Shown here piece after piece: positions 49,285 through 56,722 of a stretch of DNA of 64,000 bases (its first letter is position 1; the number at the start of each line of letters is the position of its first letter). Source of the stretch: an uncultured Eubacteriales bacterium (GTDB lineage: Bacteria > Bacillota > Clostridia > Oscillospirales > CAG-272); contig URHR01000002.1 of assembly GCA_900547725.1 (NCBI GenBank), forward strand, positions 1-64,000, given 5' to 3'. The translations under genes and the position numbers were made by a program. Under the pieces are notes generated by a model. It was not told the DNA's origin. It searched no databases and was given only the letters and a program-made list of their open reading frames with translations.

Positions 49285-51060
49285 ATGGTAGAAGGAAAAA
49301 TCAGAAAGGTATCAGGACCGCTGGTCATTGCCGAGGGAATGCGCGAAGCGGATCTGTTCGACGTGGTTCGGGTCGGTCCGAAGAAGCTGATCGGCGAGAT
49401 CATCGAAATGCACGGCGACCGTGCCTCGATTCAGGTATATGAGGAAACGGCCGGGCTCGGAAGAGGCGACAAGGTGGTTTCCACGGGCGCGCCGCTGTCG
49501 GTAGAGCTCGGACCGGGGCTTCTGACCAATATTTTCGATGGGATTCAGCGCCCGCTTGAAGCAATGCGGGAAAAGGTTGGTTCGAATCTGGTCAGGGGAC
49601 TGGATGAGCCTGCGCTGGATCGTGAAAAAGTCTGGCATTTTGAAGCCGCAAAGGGCTTCGGCGAAGAGGTCGGAGCGGGGGATATCCTCGGAACGGTGCA
49701 GGAAAACGACGTGATTCTGCATAAGATCATGGTTCCGCCGAAGATGAGCGGCACACTGGTCGAGTTGCGCACGGGGGATTACCGTATCACCGACAGCATC
49801 GGGCGCATCAAGCTCCCGAACGGCACAATGGAGGATCTGACCCTGATGCAGAAGTGGCCCGTCCGTGTGTCGAGACCTTACCGGAAGAAGCTGCCGCCCG
49901 TTGATCCGATGATTACGGGTCAGCGCCCCATCGACGCGCTGTTCCCGATTGCAAAGGGCGGAACGGCGTGCGTCCCGGGACCTTTCGGCTCGGGTAAGAC
50001 GGTTGTACAGCATCAGCTTGCAAAATGGAGCGACGTGGATCTTGTGGTCTATATCGGCTGCGGTGAGCGCGGAAACGAAATGACCGACGTTCTGCGCGAA
50101 TTTCCCGAACTGGTTGACCCCAAAACGGGAAAATCGCTGATGGAGCGCACGGTGCTGATTGCGAACACCTCGGATATGCCGGTTGCGGCGCGCGAGGCTT
50201 CGATTTATACGGGCATCACGATTGCGGAGTATTTCCGCGATATGGGCTACTCGGTTGCGGTCATTGCCGATTCGACTTCCCGTTGGGCGGAAGCGCTCCG
50301 CGAAATGTCGGGACGTCTGGAGGAAATGCCCGGTGAAGAGGGCTATCCCGCATACCTGACCTCCCGCCTTGCGCAGTTCTATGAGCGCGCGGGCAAGGTG
50401 GTCTGCCTCGGCGGAGACAACCGCGAAGGCGCGCTTTCGGCAATCGGCGCGGTATCTCCGCAGGGCGGCGATATCTCCGAGCCTGTCACGCAGGCAACGC
50501 TGCGTATCGTCAAGGTTTTCTGGGGACTGGATTCGTCTCTGGCATACCGTCGGCATTTCCCCGCAATCAACTGGCTGAACTCCTATTCGCTTTACCGCGA
50601 CCGCCTGTCCGACTGGTTCTCGGAACATATTTCCAAGGACTGGAACAACCTGACGGGGCGTTGCCTGAAGGTGTTGCAGGAGGAATCCGACCTGCAGGAA
50701 ATTGTCAAGCTGGTCGGTATGGACGCGCTGTCGCCCGAGGATCGCATCAAGCTGGACGTGGCGCAGTCGATCCGTGAGGACTTCCTCCAGCAGAATGCAT
50801 TTCTGGATGTGGACAGCTATACCTCGCTTGAGAAGCAGTATGCCATGATGCATCTGATCTTCCGCTACAACGACGAGGCGCTGCGCGCGGTCAGAGCGGG
50901 GGCGGATGTCGAGGCGGTTTGTGAGATGCCCGTACACGAGCGAATCGCGAGAGCCAAGACCGTGCCCGAATCCGACTACAAAGAGGAATTTGCGAAAATC
51001 GAGCAGGAGATCGCCTCTGCGGTGGATCGCCTCATCGAGCAGGCGCGCGAGGAGGAGTAA
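49285..51060 (+). CDS. ntpA: V-type ATPase catalytic subunit A
   Basis: 591 aa. The nucleotide-binding P-loop [11 protein letters not shown] lies near residues 232-242, followed by [13 protein letters not shown] with the catalytic Glu. The long non-homologous insertion typical of A subunits lies before the P-loop (residues 110-200). A C-terminal helical domain completes the chain. It hydrolyses or synthesises ATP in the A3B3 head. AAAGGAA precedes the ATG. 3 bp separate it from ntpB. Confidence 0.98.
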   Translation: MVEGKIRKVSGPLVIAEGMREADLFDVVRVGPKKLIGEIIEMHGDRASIQVYEETAGLGRGDKVVSTGAPLSVELGPGLLTNIFDGIQRPLEAMREKVGSNLVRGLDEPALDREKVWHFEAAKGFGEEVGAGDILGTVQENDVILHKIMVPPKMSGTLVELRTGDYRITDSIGRIKLPNGTMEDLTLMQKWPVRVSRPYRKKLPPVDPMITGQRPIDALFPIAKGGTACVPGPFGSGKTVVQHQLAKWSDVDLVVYIGCGERGNEMTDVLREFPELVDPKTGKSLMERTVLIANTSDMPVAAREASIYTGITIAEYFRDMGYSVAVIADSTSRWAEALREMSGRLEEMPGEEGYPAYLTSRLAQFYERAGKVVCLGGDNREGALSAIGAVSPQGGDISEPVTQATLRIVKVFWGLDSSLAYRRHFPAINWLNSYSLYRDRLSDWFSEHISKDWNNLTGRCLKVLQEESDLQEIVKLVGMDALSPEDRIKLDVAQSIREDFLQQNAFLDVDSYTSLEKQYAMMHLIFRYNDEALRAVRAGADVEAVCEMPVHERIARAKTVPESDYKEEFAKIEQEIASAVDRLIEQAREEE

Positions 51061-51063
51061 GAC

Positions 51064-52452
51064 ATGATTCGTGAATACAGAACCATCGAAGAGGTTGCCG
51101 GACCGCTGATGCTGGTGCGTCAGGTCGAAGGCGTGAAATACGACGAACTGGGCGAGATCGAACTGCCCGACGGCGAAGTCCGCCGCTGCCGCGTGTTGGA
51201 AGTGGACGGAAAGAACGTGCTGGTTCAGTTGTTTGAATCGGCGGCAGGCATCAACCTCGCAAACAGCAAGGTTCGTTTTTCGGGACACGGCGTGGAACTG
51301 CCCGTGTCGAAGAATATGCTCGGTCGTATCTTCAACGGTATGGGCGAGCCGATCGACGGCGGTGCGCGCATCATTCCCGAAAAGAGTCTTGATATCAACG
51401 GCACGCCGATCAACCCTGCGGCGCGTTACTATCCCTCCGAGTTCATTCAGACGGGCGTTTCCAGTATCGACGGACTGAACACCCTGGTTCGCGGTCAGAA
51501 ACTGCCGATTTTCTCGGGGTCGGGACTTCCGCACGCAAACCTTGCCGCGCAGATTGCAAGACAGGCGAAGGTGCGCGGGACGGACGAAAAGTTTGCGGTT
51601 GTGTTTGCCGCAATCGGTATCACTTTTGAGGAAGCCGACTTCTTCATTTCGGACTTCCGCAAAACCGGCGCGCTGGATCGCACGGTGCTGTTCATCAACC
51701 TTGCGTCGGACGCCGCGATCGAGCGTATCAACACCCCGCGTATGGCGCTGACCGCCGCGGAATATTTGGCGTTCGACTGCAATATGCACGTTCTGGTCAT
51801 TATGACCGATATCACCAACTATGCCGAGGCTCTGCGTGAGGTTTCCGCCGCGCGCAAGGAAGTTCCCGGGCGGCGCGGTTACCCCGGCTACCTGTACACC
51901 GACCTTGCAACGCTCTATGAGCGCGCGGGGCGGAAAATGGGATCTGACGGCTCCATTACCATGATTCCGATTCTGTCGATGCCCGAGGATGACAAGACCC
52001 ACCCGATTCCCGACCTGACGGGGTATATCACCGAGGGTCAGATCATTCTGTCGCGCGAGCTTTACCGCAAGGGATGCCTGCCGCCCGTGGACGTTCTGCC
52101 GTCGCTGTCCCGTCTGAAAGACAAGGGAATCGGCGCAGGCAAGACCCGCGAGGATCACGCCGACACGATGAACCAGCTTTTCTCCGCCTATGCGAGAGGC
52201 AAGGAAGCAAGAGAGCTGATGGTGGTGCTCGGCGAGGCGGCGCTTTCTCCCGTCGACCGTCTGTATGCGAAATTTGCGGACGCGTTCGAGGCGGAGTATA
52301 TCAATCAGGGCTTCTATGAGAACCGCTCCATTGAGGAAACGCTGGATCTTGGTTGGAAGTTGCTTTCCATCCTGCCGCGCGGCGAGATGAAGCGGATCAA
52401 GCCCGCGCTGTTGGATAAGTATTGGCAGAAGCAGGAAAAGACCGAAAACTAA
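51064..52452 (+). CDS. ntpB: V-type ATPase subunit B
   Basis: A 462-aa non-catalytic nucleotide-binding subunit. It lacks a P-loop; the matching site reads [20 protein letters not shown]. The [30 protein letters not shown] segment is diagnostic for V-type B subunits. It alternates with A in the head. GGAGGAGTAAGAC upstream of the ATG combines the end of ntpA and the RBS. Confidence 0.98.
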   Translation: MIREYRTIEEVAGPLMLVRQVEGVKYDELGEIELPDGEVRRCRVLEVDGKNVLVQLFESAAGINLANSKVRFSGHGVELPVSKNMLGRIFNGMGEPIDGGARIIPEKSLDINGTPINPAARYYPSEFIQTGVSSIDGLNTLVRGQKLPIFSGSGLPHANLAAQIARQAKVRGTDEKFAVVFAAIGITFEEADFFISDFRKTGALDRTVLFINLASDAAIERINTPRMALTAAEYLAFDCNMHVLVIMTDITNYAEALREVSAARKEVPGRRGYPGYLYTDLATLYERAGRKMGSDGSITMIPILSMPEDDKTHPIPDLTGYITEGQIILSRELYRKGCLPPVDVLPSLSRLKDKGIGAGKTREDHADTMNQLFSAYARGKEARELMVVLGEAALSPVDRLYAKFADAFEAEYINQGFYENRSIEETLDLGWKLLSILPRGEMKRIKPALLDKYWQKQEKTEN

Positions 52453-52470
52453 AGCGGGAGGAACAGCGGA

Positions 52471-53214
52471 ATGGCAGGCGTACAAGTCAACCCGACCAGA
52501 ATGGAAATGAAGCGGTATCAAGCCCGCTATCAGACCGCACGTCGGGGACATAAACTGCTCAAGGACAAACGCGATGAGCTGATGCGCCGCTTTATGGATG
52601 TCGTCAGAGAGGATAAGGCGTTGCGGGAAAAGGTGGAAAAATCGCTCGCAACGGTTTACGGCGGCTTTACGGTCGCGGGCGCGGTCAACCCGCCGCAGAT
52701 GTTGGAGGAGGCGCTGATCTGCCCCAAAAAAGAGGGAACGCTCGATGTCTCCTTCCACAACTGCATGAGCGTGGATGTTCCCGTTTTCCGGTTGCAGGTC
52801 TATGCCGAGGGCAATACCGACAGCTACAATTACGGTATGGCGTTCACCACAGGCGAGTTGGACGCGTCGGTGCAGGCGCTGAACGGGATTCTGGAGGATC
52901 TGCTCCGAATGGCGGAATTGGAAAAGACCGCACAGCTTCTTGCGGAAGAGATCGAGCGCACCCGCAGACGGGTCAATGCGCTTGAGTATATTCTGATGCC
53001 GCAATATCTGGAGGTCATTCGCACCATCCGGATGCGCTTGGACGAAAACGAGCGCGGAAACACCACGCGGCTGATGAAGGTCAAGGACATGATGCTGGAA
53101 GCACAGCTTGCAAGACCCGAGGATGAGGACGACGAGGACGACGAGGACGAAGCGGAAGCAGATGCAGAAGCAGAAGTCCGGGCGGATGCGGCGGATACGA
53201 GCGGAAATGCATAA
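52471..53214 (+). CDS. ntpD: V-type ATPase central shaft subunit D, with acidic tail
   Basis: 247 aa. Long antiparallel helices (NPTRMEMKRYQARYQTARRGHKLLKDKRDELMRRF and the C-terminal RVNALEYILMPQYLEVIRTI) form the rotor shaft. After residue about 213 there is a low-complexity tail of Glu, Asp and Ala with a run of acidic residues, followed by a short neutral end. Typical D subunits stop near 205-215 residues, so this tail is an addition. RBS GGGAGGAAC. Last gene of the operon, followed by a strong terminator. Confidence 0.95.
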   Translation: MAGVQVNPTRMEMKRYQARYQTARRGHKLLKDKRDELMRRFMDVVREDKALREKVEKSLATVYGGFTVAGAVNPPQMLEEALICPKKEGTLDVSFHNCMSVDVPVFRLQVYAEGNTDSYNYGMAFTTGELDASVQALNGILEDLLRMAELEKTAQLLAEEIERTRRRVNALEYILMPQYLEVIRTIRMRLDENERGNTTRLMKVKDMMLEAQLARPEDEDDEDDEDEAEADAEAEVRADAADTSGNA

Positions 53215-53232
53215 CGCATCAATAATTAGAAC

Positions 53233-53270
53233 AAAATCCCTTTTGCGCAACGCGCAAAAGGGATTTTTAT
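53233..53270 (+). terminator. Terminator of the ATPase operon
   Basis: AAAATCCCTTTTGCGC / GCGCAAAAGGGATTTT (53233-53248 with 53252-53267), a 16-bp perfect stem with a T-rich end. Confidence 0.95.
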
Positions 53271-53330
53271 GTGCAAAACGTAAATAAATATAGAAAATAT
53301 GCAGATTCGCACCCCGTTTTGGCAAAAAAT

Positions 53331-53340
53331 ATGGTATAAT
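53331..53340 (+). promoter_or_regulatory. Extended -10 promoter of carD
   Basis: ATGGTATAAT with TATAAT at 53335-53340, 60 bp before the carD start. No good -35 hexamer is visible 17 bp upstream, so recognition probably relies on the extended -10. Confidence 0.55.
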
Positions 53341-53400
53341 ATACAAGAAGGTGATGGGATTCCGAATTTCTCATGACAGGAAAAGAAAGGGGTTGTGACG

Positions 53401-53916
53401 ATGTTTGCAGTCGGTGAGTATGTCTATTACGCTTCGGAGGGGGTCTGCCACGTTGCGGATATCTGCTGCGCGCCCCTGTGCGGGATGCCTGCGGACAGGA
53501 TTTACTATGTGCTCCACCCGTTCCGCAACAACGGCGGGGTGCTGTATGTGCCAACCGACAGCGAGAACGTTTTTCTGCGCCGCCTGCTGACGGCAGAGGA
53601 GGCGAACCGTCTGCTGAACGAGATTCCCGCAATGGAGGCGTTCGAAGAACCGAATGCAAAGGCGTTGCGCCTGCGGTATACCGAAGCCATGCATACCCAC
53701 ACGCCCTCCGAATGGGTGCGGGTCATCAAAACCGTGCGCGAACGGGTCAGCCGCATACGCGGCAGTTCGCGGGCACAGCGTATCTCGGAAACCGAACGCG
53801 GCTTTGCCGAGGACGCAAAGCGGTATCTCTACGCCGAGCTGTCGTTGGCTCTCGATGTTCCCGTCGGCGAGATGGAACAGTATATCCGCAACCGTATTGA
53901 AATCTGCTCTGCCTGA
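53401..53916 (+). CDS. CarD/CdnL-family RNA polymerase-binding regulator
   Basis: 171 aa. The N-terminal Tudor-like RNA-polymerase interaction domain (FAVGEYVYYASEGVCHVADIC ... YYVLHPF) matches the CarD/TRCF-RID fold. The C-terminal helical part binds DNA in the better-studied relatives. CarD stabilises open promoter complexes, notably at rRNA promoters. GAAAGGGG precedes the ATG at 53401. It has its own promoter and terminator. Confidence 0.88.
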   Translation: MFAVGEYVYYASEGVCHVADICCAPLCGMPADRIYYVLHPFRNNGGVLYVPTDSENVFLRRLLTAEEANRLLNEIPAMEAFEEPNAKALRLRYTEAMHTHTPSEWVRVIKTVRERVSRIRGSSRAQRISETERGFAEDAKRYLYAELSLALDVPVGEMEQYIRNRIEICSA

Positions 53917-53924
53917 CAAATGTC

Positions 53925-53949
53925 AAAAGCCCACCGCGTGGGCTTTTTT
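53925..53949 (+). terminator. carD terminator
   Basis: AAAAGCCCAC/GTGGGCTTTT stem with a T-run of six at 53944-53949. Confidence 0.9.
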
Positions 53950-53970
53950 GTATGAAATCATCAAATCAGG

Positions 53971-53999
53971 TTGACAAAACGGTTGTAATATGCTATAAT
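53971..53999 (+). promoter_or_regulatory. Promoter of the HprK-like/PqqD/S26 cassette
   Basis: TTGACA (53971-53976), 17-bp spacer, TATAAT (53994-53999). The start codon is about 37 bp downstream. Confidence 0.9.
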
Positions 54000-54035
54000 A
54001 GAACAGAAATCAACAGAACGGAGCAAACCACGTCT

Positions 54036-54740
54036 ATGTTTATTATCCGCCTTGCCGAGATCCGTATCCGGATCGAGAACCGATATGCGTTTATTGAGCG
54101 GCAGTGCGCCGGTTACATCTGCCCGGGGGACGAGTATGCTTTTTCCGTCTCGGCGAGCGAGGAGGAATTGCAGGAGGAGCAGAAGAACGGCGATTTTTCC
54201 GCCGCCTATTGCGAAAGCATCTGTCTCTACCGTCATATCTGCGAGACTTTGCCGAACTACAATGTGTTTCTGATGCACGCCTCAATCATTGAGGCGGACG
54301 GAAACGCCTACGCCTTTACCGCTAAGAGCGGGGTCGGGAAATCCACCCATACGGCGCTGTGGCTGAAAAATATTCCGAATGCACGGGTTCTCAACGGAGA
54401 CAAGCCGTTGCTTCGCGTGGAGACGGACGGCTCGGTGACGGCGTTCGGGACTCCGTGGAACGGGAAGGAAAACTGGGGCGAGAATATCTCCGCTCCGCTC
54501 CGCGCCATCTGCTTTATCGAGCGCGGAGAGGTCAATTCCATCCGGCGGGCAACGCAGGAGGACGCGATCGGGCGGTTGGTTCACCAACTTTACCTGCGCG
54601 GAACGCGGGCGTCGGTCAACAAACAGCTGACGCTGATGGACGCATTGGTGCGGGCAGTGCCGTTCTGGGTTCTTTCCTGCACGATTTCCGACGAGGCGGC
54701 AAAGGTCGCCTATGAAGCCATGAAATATAACGGTCAGTGA
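54036..54740 (+). CDS. HprK-like (PEP carboxykinase-fold) P-loop protein
   Basis: 234 aa. The P-loop FTAKSGVGKSTHTALW (around residues 95-110) and the later NGDKPLLRV and GTPWNGKENWG segments match the HPr kinase/PEP carboxykinase fold group of small kinases found beside PqqD-like proteins in Clostridia. The N-terminal 80 residues are family-specific. It is likely ATP-binding and soluble; relatives in lasso peptide clusters phosphorylate the peptide. The start is ATG 54036 with ACGGAGC upstream. First gene of a three-gene cassette with a PqqD-like and an S26-like protein; no HPr gene nearby. Confidence 0.8.
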   Translation: MFIIRLAEIRIRIENRYAFIERQCAGYICPGDEYAFSVSASEEELQEEQKNGDFSAAYCESICLYRHICETLPNYNVFLMHASIIEADGNAYAFTAKSGVGKSTHTALWLKNIPNARVLNGDKPLLRVETDGSVTAFGTPWNGKENWGENISAPLRAICFIERGEVNSIRRATQEDAIGRLVHQLYLRGTRASVNKQLTLMDALVRAVPFWVLSCTISDEAAKVAYEAMKYNGQ

Positions 54741-54757
54741 CCGAAAAGGAGAAGCAT

Positions 54758-55024
54758 ATGCGAATCAAAAAGGATTTTACCATTCAGAAGGTCGGCGATT
54801 CCTACATTGCCGTGGCAGTCGGGGAGACGAGCAAGACCTTTCACGGGATGGTGCGGCTGAACGAAACCGGCGCGTTTCTGTGGAAGAAGCTGAGCGAGGC
54901 GGATATTACGCTTGACGAATTGGTGGACGCCATGCTGAAAGAATACGAGGTAGACCGCGAGACTGCGGCACAGGACGCGGCACGTCTGGTGGAGCAGTTC
55001 CGCGAGAACGGAATTCTCGAATGA
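54758..55024 (+). CDS. PqqD-family (RRE-like) peptide-binding protein
   Basis: 88 aa. It matches the PqqD fold: short beta strands (FTIQKVGDSYIAVAVGETSKTFHGMVRLNETGAFLWKKL) and a helical end (LDELVDAMLKEYEVDRETAAQDAARLVEQF). PqqD proteins bind leader peptides of ribosomally made, modified peptides and present them to the modifying enzymes. RBS AAAAGGAGAAG precedes the ATG at 54758. It overlaps the next gene by 4 bp. No precursor peptide gene is evident nearby. Confidence 0.87.
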   Translation: MRIKKDFTIQKVGDSYIAVAVGETSKTFHGMVRLNETGAFLWKKLSEADITLDELVDAMLKEYEVDRETAAQDAARLVEQFRENGILE

Positions 55025-55491
55025 CGGAAACCGCAGAGTCGAACGGCAATATCGAGCGGCAGCTTGCCGAGCAGGGCTTTTATGTCAGCACAACGGTCGG
55101 GTGCAGTATGCGCCCCATGCTCCGCAACCGCCGGGATCGCGTGATCGTCCTGCCCATCGGGGACGAACGGCTGAAAAAATACGACCTGCCGCTCTACCGC
55201 CGCCCCGACGGGAAATATATCCTGCACCGGATCATCGGCGTGCGGGACGGGGAATATGTGATAAGAGGGGACAATACCTATGCAAAGGAATACGTCCCCG
55301 ACGCGTGGGTGCTGGGCTATGTCACGGAGTTCTACCGCGGGAAACGGCACGTCCTGTCATCGGCACGGTCTTACCGTTTCTATGCGCGCGTGTGGAATCT
55401 GATCTATCCCGTGCGGCGCGTCTTTCATGCGGGACGATCTTTCGCCGCCCGCGTGTGGCACAAACTCAAACCCAAAAAGCACTCCGTATAA
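55021..55491 (+). CDS. S24/S26-type signal peptidase-like protein
   Basis: 156 aa. The serine motif GCSMRPML (Ser29) and YILHRIIGVRDGEYVIRGDN (His69, no Lys at the usual place) fit the Ser-His variety of S26 peptidases such as SipW/SEC11. No N-terminal membrane anchor is present; a modest hydrophobic stretch appears near 125 (VWNLIYPVRRVF). It would cleave a peptide or pro-protein, possibly one bound by the PqqD-like partner. Coupled to PqqD by the 4-bp overlap. Confidence 0.75.
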   Translation: MTETAESNGNIERQLAEQGFYVSTTVGCSMRPMLRNRRDRVIVLPIGDERLKKYDLPLYRRPDGKYILHRIIGVRDGEYVIRGDNTYAKEYVPDAWVLGYVTEFYRGKRHVLSSARSYRFYARVWNLIYPVRRVFHAGRSFAARVWHKLKPKKHSV

Positions 55492-55530
55492 AATTAGTAC
55501 AATTAAATCGGCAACCCCGATACCCCTTAT

Positions 55531-55619
55531 AGGAAAGTTCTTGCGGTCAAGGGGCTTCTTTCAAGAAGCCCCTTGTGGGGTTCGGGGCAAAGCCCCGAGG
55601 TCTTAGCCCCGAGGTCTTA
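55531..55619 (+). repeat. Dispersed double-hairpin repeat, copy 4
   Basis: GGAAAGTTCTTGCGG, then a CAAGGGGCTTCTT/AAGAAGCCCCTTG hairpin, then CGGGGC/GCCCCG with an AAA loop and GAGGTCTTA. The last 14 bases (GCCCCGAGGTCTTA) are repeated once more directly. The copy ends just before the deoD RBS, unlike copies 2 and 3 which sit at gene ends. Confidence 0.78.
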
Positions 55620-55632
55620 AAAGGAGGAAAAC

Positions 55633-56352
55633 ATGGCGGAATTGTATCCGACGGCGCATATCGCCGCAACCCCCGCAGATTTTGCGCGTACGGTCCTGAT
55701 GCCGGGCGACCCCCTGCGGGCGCAAATGATCGCAAAGGAGTGGTTGGAGAACGCAAAACTCATCAATAATATCAGAGGCGTGCAGGGCTATACCGGAACT
55801 TACCACGGCAAGCGCATCTCGGTTATGGCAAGCGGAATGGGAATGCCGTCTATGGGGATCTATTCCTATGAACTGTTCCGCGTGTTCGGAGTGGAGAATA
55901 TCATCCGCATCGGAACTGCAGGCGCAATCAAACCGAACGTCCGTGTCCGCGACCTTGTGTTCGGTATGGGAGCGTCGACCGATTCCAACTACGCGGCTAA
56001 CTTCGGACTTCCCGGCAGCTTCGCGCCGATCTGCAGCTACAGTCTGCTCGCCGAAAGCGTGAAACAGGCGGAACTGGCGGGCGCAACCTACCATGTCGGC
56101 GGTCTGCTCTCTACTGATGTGTTCTACGGCGACGATCCTGCAGTCAATGAAAAATGGGCAAAAATGGGCGTGCTCGCAGTGGAAATGGAAGCGGCGGCAC
56201 TCTATATGAACGCCGCAAGACTCGGGAAAAACGCGTTGGCAATCTGTACCGTTTCCAATCATATCCTCACGGGAGAAGAGACAACCGCAGAAGAGCGGCA
56301 GAACTCTTTTGGGGAAATGATCCGGCTGGCACTTGAGGTCGCGCCGGAATAA
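55633..56352 (+). CDS. deoD: Purine nucleoside phosphorylase, DeoD type
   Basis: A 239-aa hexameric-type nucleoside phosphorylase that splits purine nucleosides with phosphate. Typical segments are VLMPGDPLRAQMIAKEWL near the N-terminus, the phosphate-site RIGTAGAI, and GVLAVEMEAAALY with the substrate-binding Glu pair. The end TVSNHILTGEETTAEERQNSF is characteristic. AAAGGAGG precedes the ATG. A hairpin follows the stop. With upp it gives a nucleobase salvage set. Confidence 0.96.
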   Translation: MAELYPTAHIAATPADFARTVLMPGDPLRAQMIAKEWLENAKLINNIRGVQGYTGTYHGKRISVMASGMGMPSMGIYSYELFRVFGVENIIRIGTAGAIKPNVRVRDLVFGMGASTDSNYAANFGLPGSFAPICSYSLLAESVKQAELAGATYHVGGLLSTDVFYGDDPAVNEKWAKMGVLAVEMEAAALYMNAARLGKNALAICTVSNHILTGEETTAEERQNSFGEMIRLALEVAPE

Positions 56353-56358
56353 AAAAGA

Positions 56359-56400
56359 ACCCCGGATTCCGCGTGTCAGTCGCGGCGTTCGGGGTGCTTT
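56359..56400 (+). terminator. Probable hairpin terminator after deoD
   Basis: ACCCCG/CGGGGT (56359-56364 with 56390-56395) and an inner CCGCG/CGCGG pairing, followed by a weak T-tract (GCTTT). It also divides deoD from the riboswitch region. Confidence 0.45.
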
Positions 56401-56517
56401 GGCGCATATCCGCCAAGAATTTGTGATGAAAATCAATAAAAAGGATTCAGAAAGCTTACTGAAAAACGGTTGCTTTGTGAATTCTTTTAAAAAAAGAAAA
56501 AAAGTACTTGACAAAAG

Positions 56518-56546
56518 AAGAAGTCTGTGGTATACTGGTTTTAACA
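56518..56546 (+). promoter_or_regulatory. Promoter of the riboswitch-controlled surface locus
   Basis: TTGACA (56518-56523), 17-bp spacer ending in TGG, TATACT (56541-56546). Transcription would begin about 10 bp before the aptamer. Confidence 0.9.
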
Positions 56547-56559
56547 AAAGCGAATACTT

Positions 56560-56634
56560 AGCAAAACCGTCGTGAGGCGGCGACGCAAAGCCTTGGGGAC
56601 TTTTCCGGAAAGGGAAAGTCAGCCCGGTTGCAAT
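56560..56634 (+). promoter_or_regulatory. GEMM-I cyclic-dinucleotide riboswitch aptamer
   Basis: Conserved GEMM-I blocks appear in order: AGCAAAACC, a CCGTC-GTGA-GGCGG hairpin with GNRA tetraloop (P2), GACGCAAAGCC (56582-56592), the P3 arm with GGGACTTTTCC/GGAAAGGGAAAGTC, and the closing AGCCCGGTTGC. The usual ligand of this class is c-di-GMP. The base before GCAAA reads A where the c-di-GMP reference has G, so some 3'3'-cGAMP binding cannot be excluded. The terminator arm uses the last 13 bases of the aptamer, hence a likely ligand-ON switch. Confidence 0.9.
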
Positions 56635-56690
56635 TTGGATGGATGATACAGGTGTATCATCTTCCTTTGCAACCGGGCTTTGCTTTTTAT
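56621..56690 (+). terminator. Riboswitch expression-platform terminator
   Basis: AGCCCGGTTGCAA (56621-56633) pairs perfectly with TTGCAACCGGGCT (56667-56679); a nested GATGATAC/GTATCATC hairpin fills the loop and a T-rich tail follows. Its 5' arm is the 3' end of the aptamer, so the two structures exclude each other. Confidence 0.92.
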
Positions 56691-56722
56691 CTGCATTTAA
56701 AAGCGGTAAAGGAGGGTTCGGA

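Noticed and set aside
49312..53346. A minus-strand open frame of about 1340 codons across ntpA, ntpB and ntpD.
   Set aside because: It mirrors the third-position GC bias of the ATPase genes on the other strand, has no RBS, signal or recognisable domain, and runs across three proven genes.
55492..55630. Search for a short precursor peptide after the PqqD/S26 cassette.
   Set aside because: The stretch is mostly the dispersed repeat; no short ORF with RBS and leader-like sequence was found.
56639..56722. A longer N-terminus for the GLUG protein starting inside the riboswitch terminator loop.
   Set aside because: No RBS, and the sequence is fully explained by the terminator hairpin; AAAGGAGGG supports the start at 56723.
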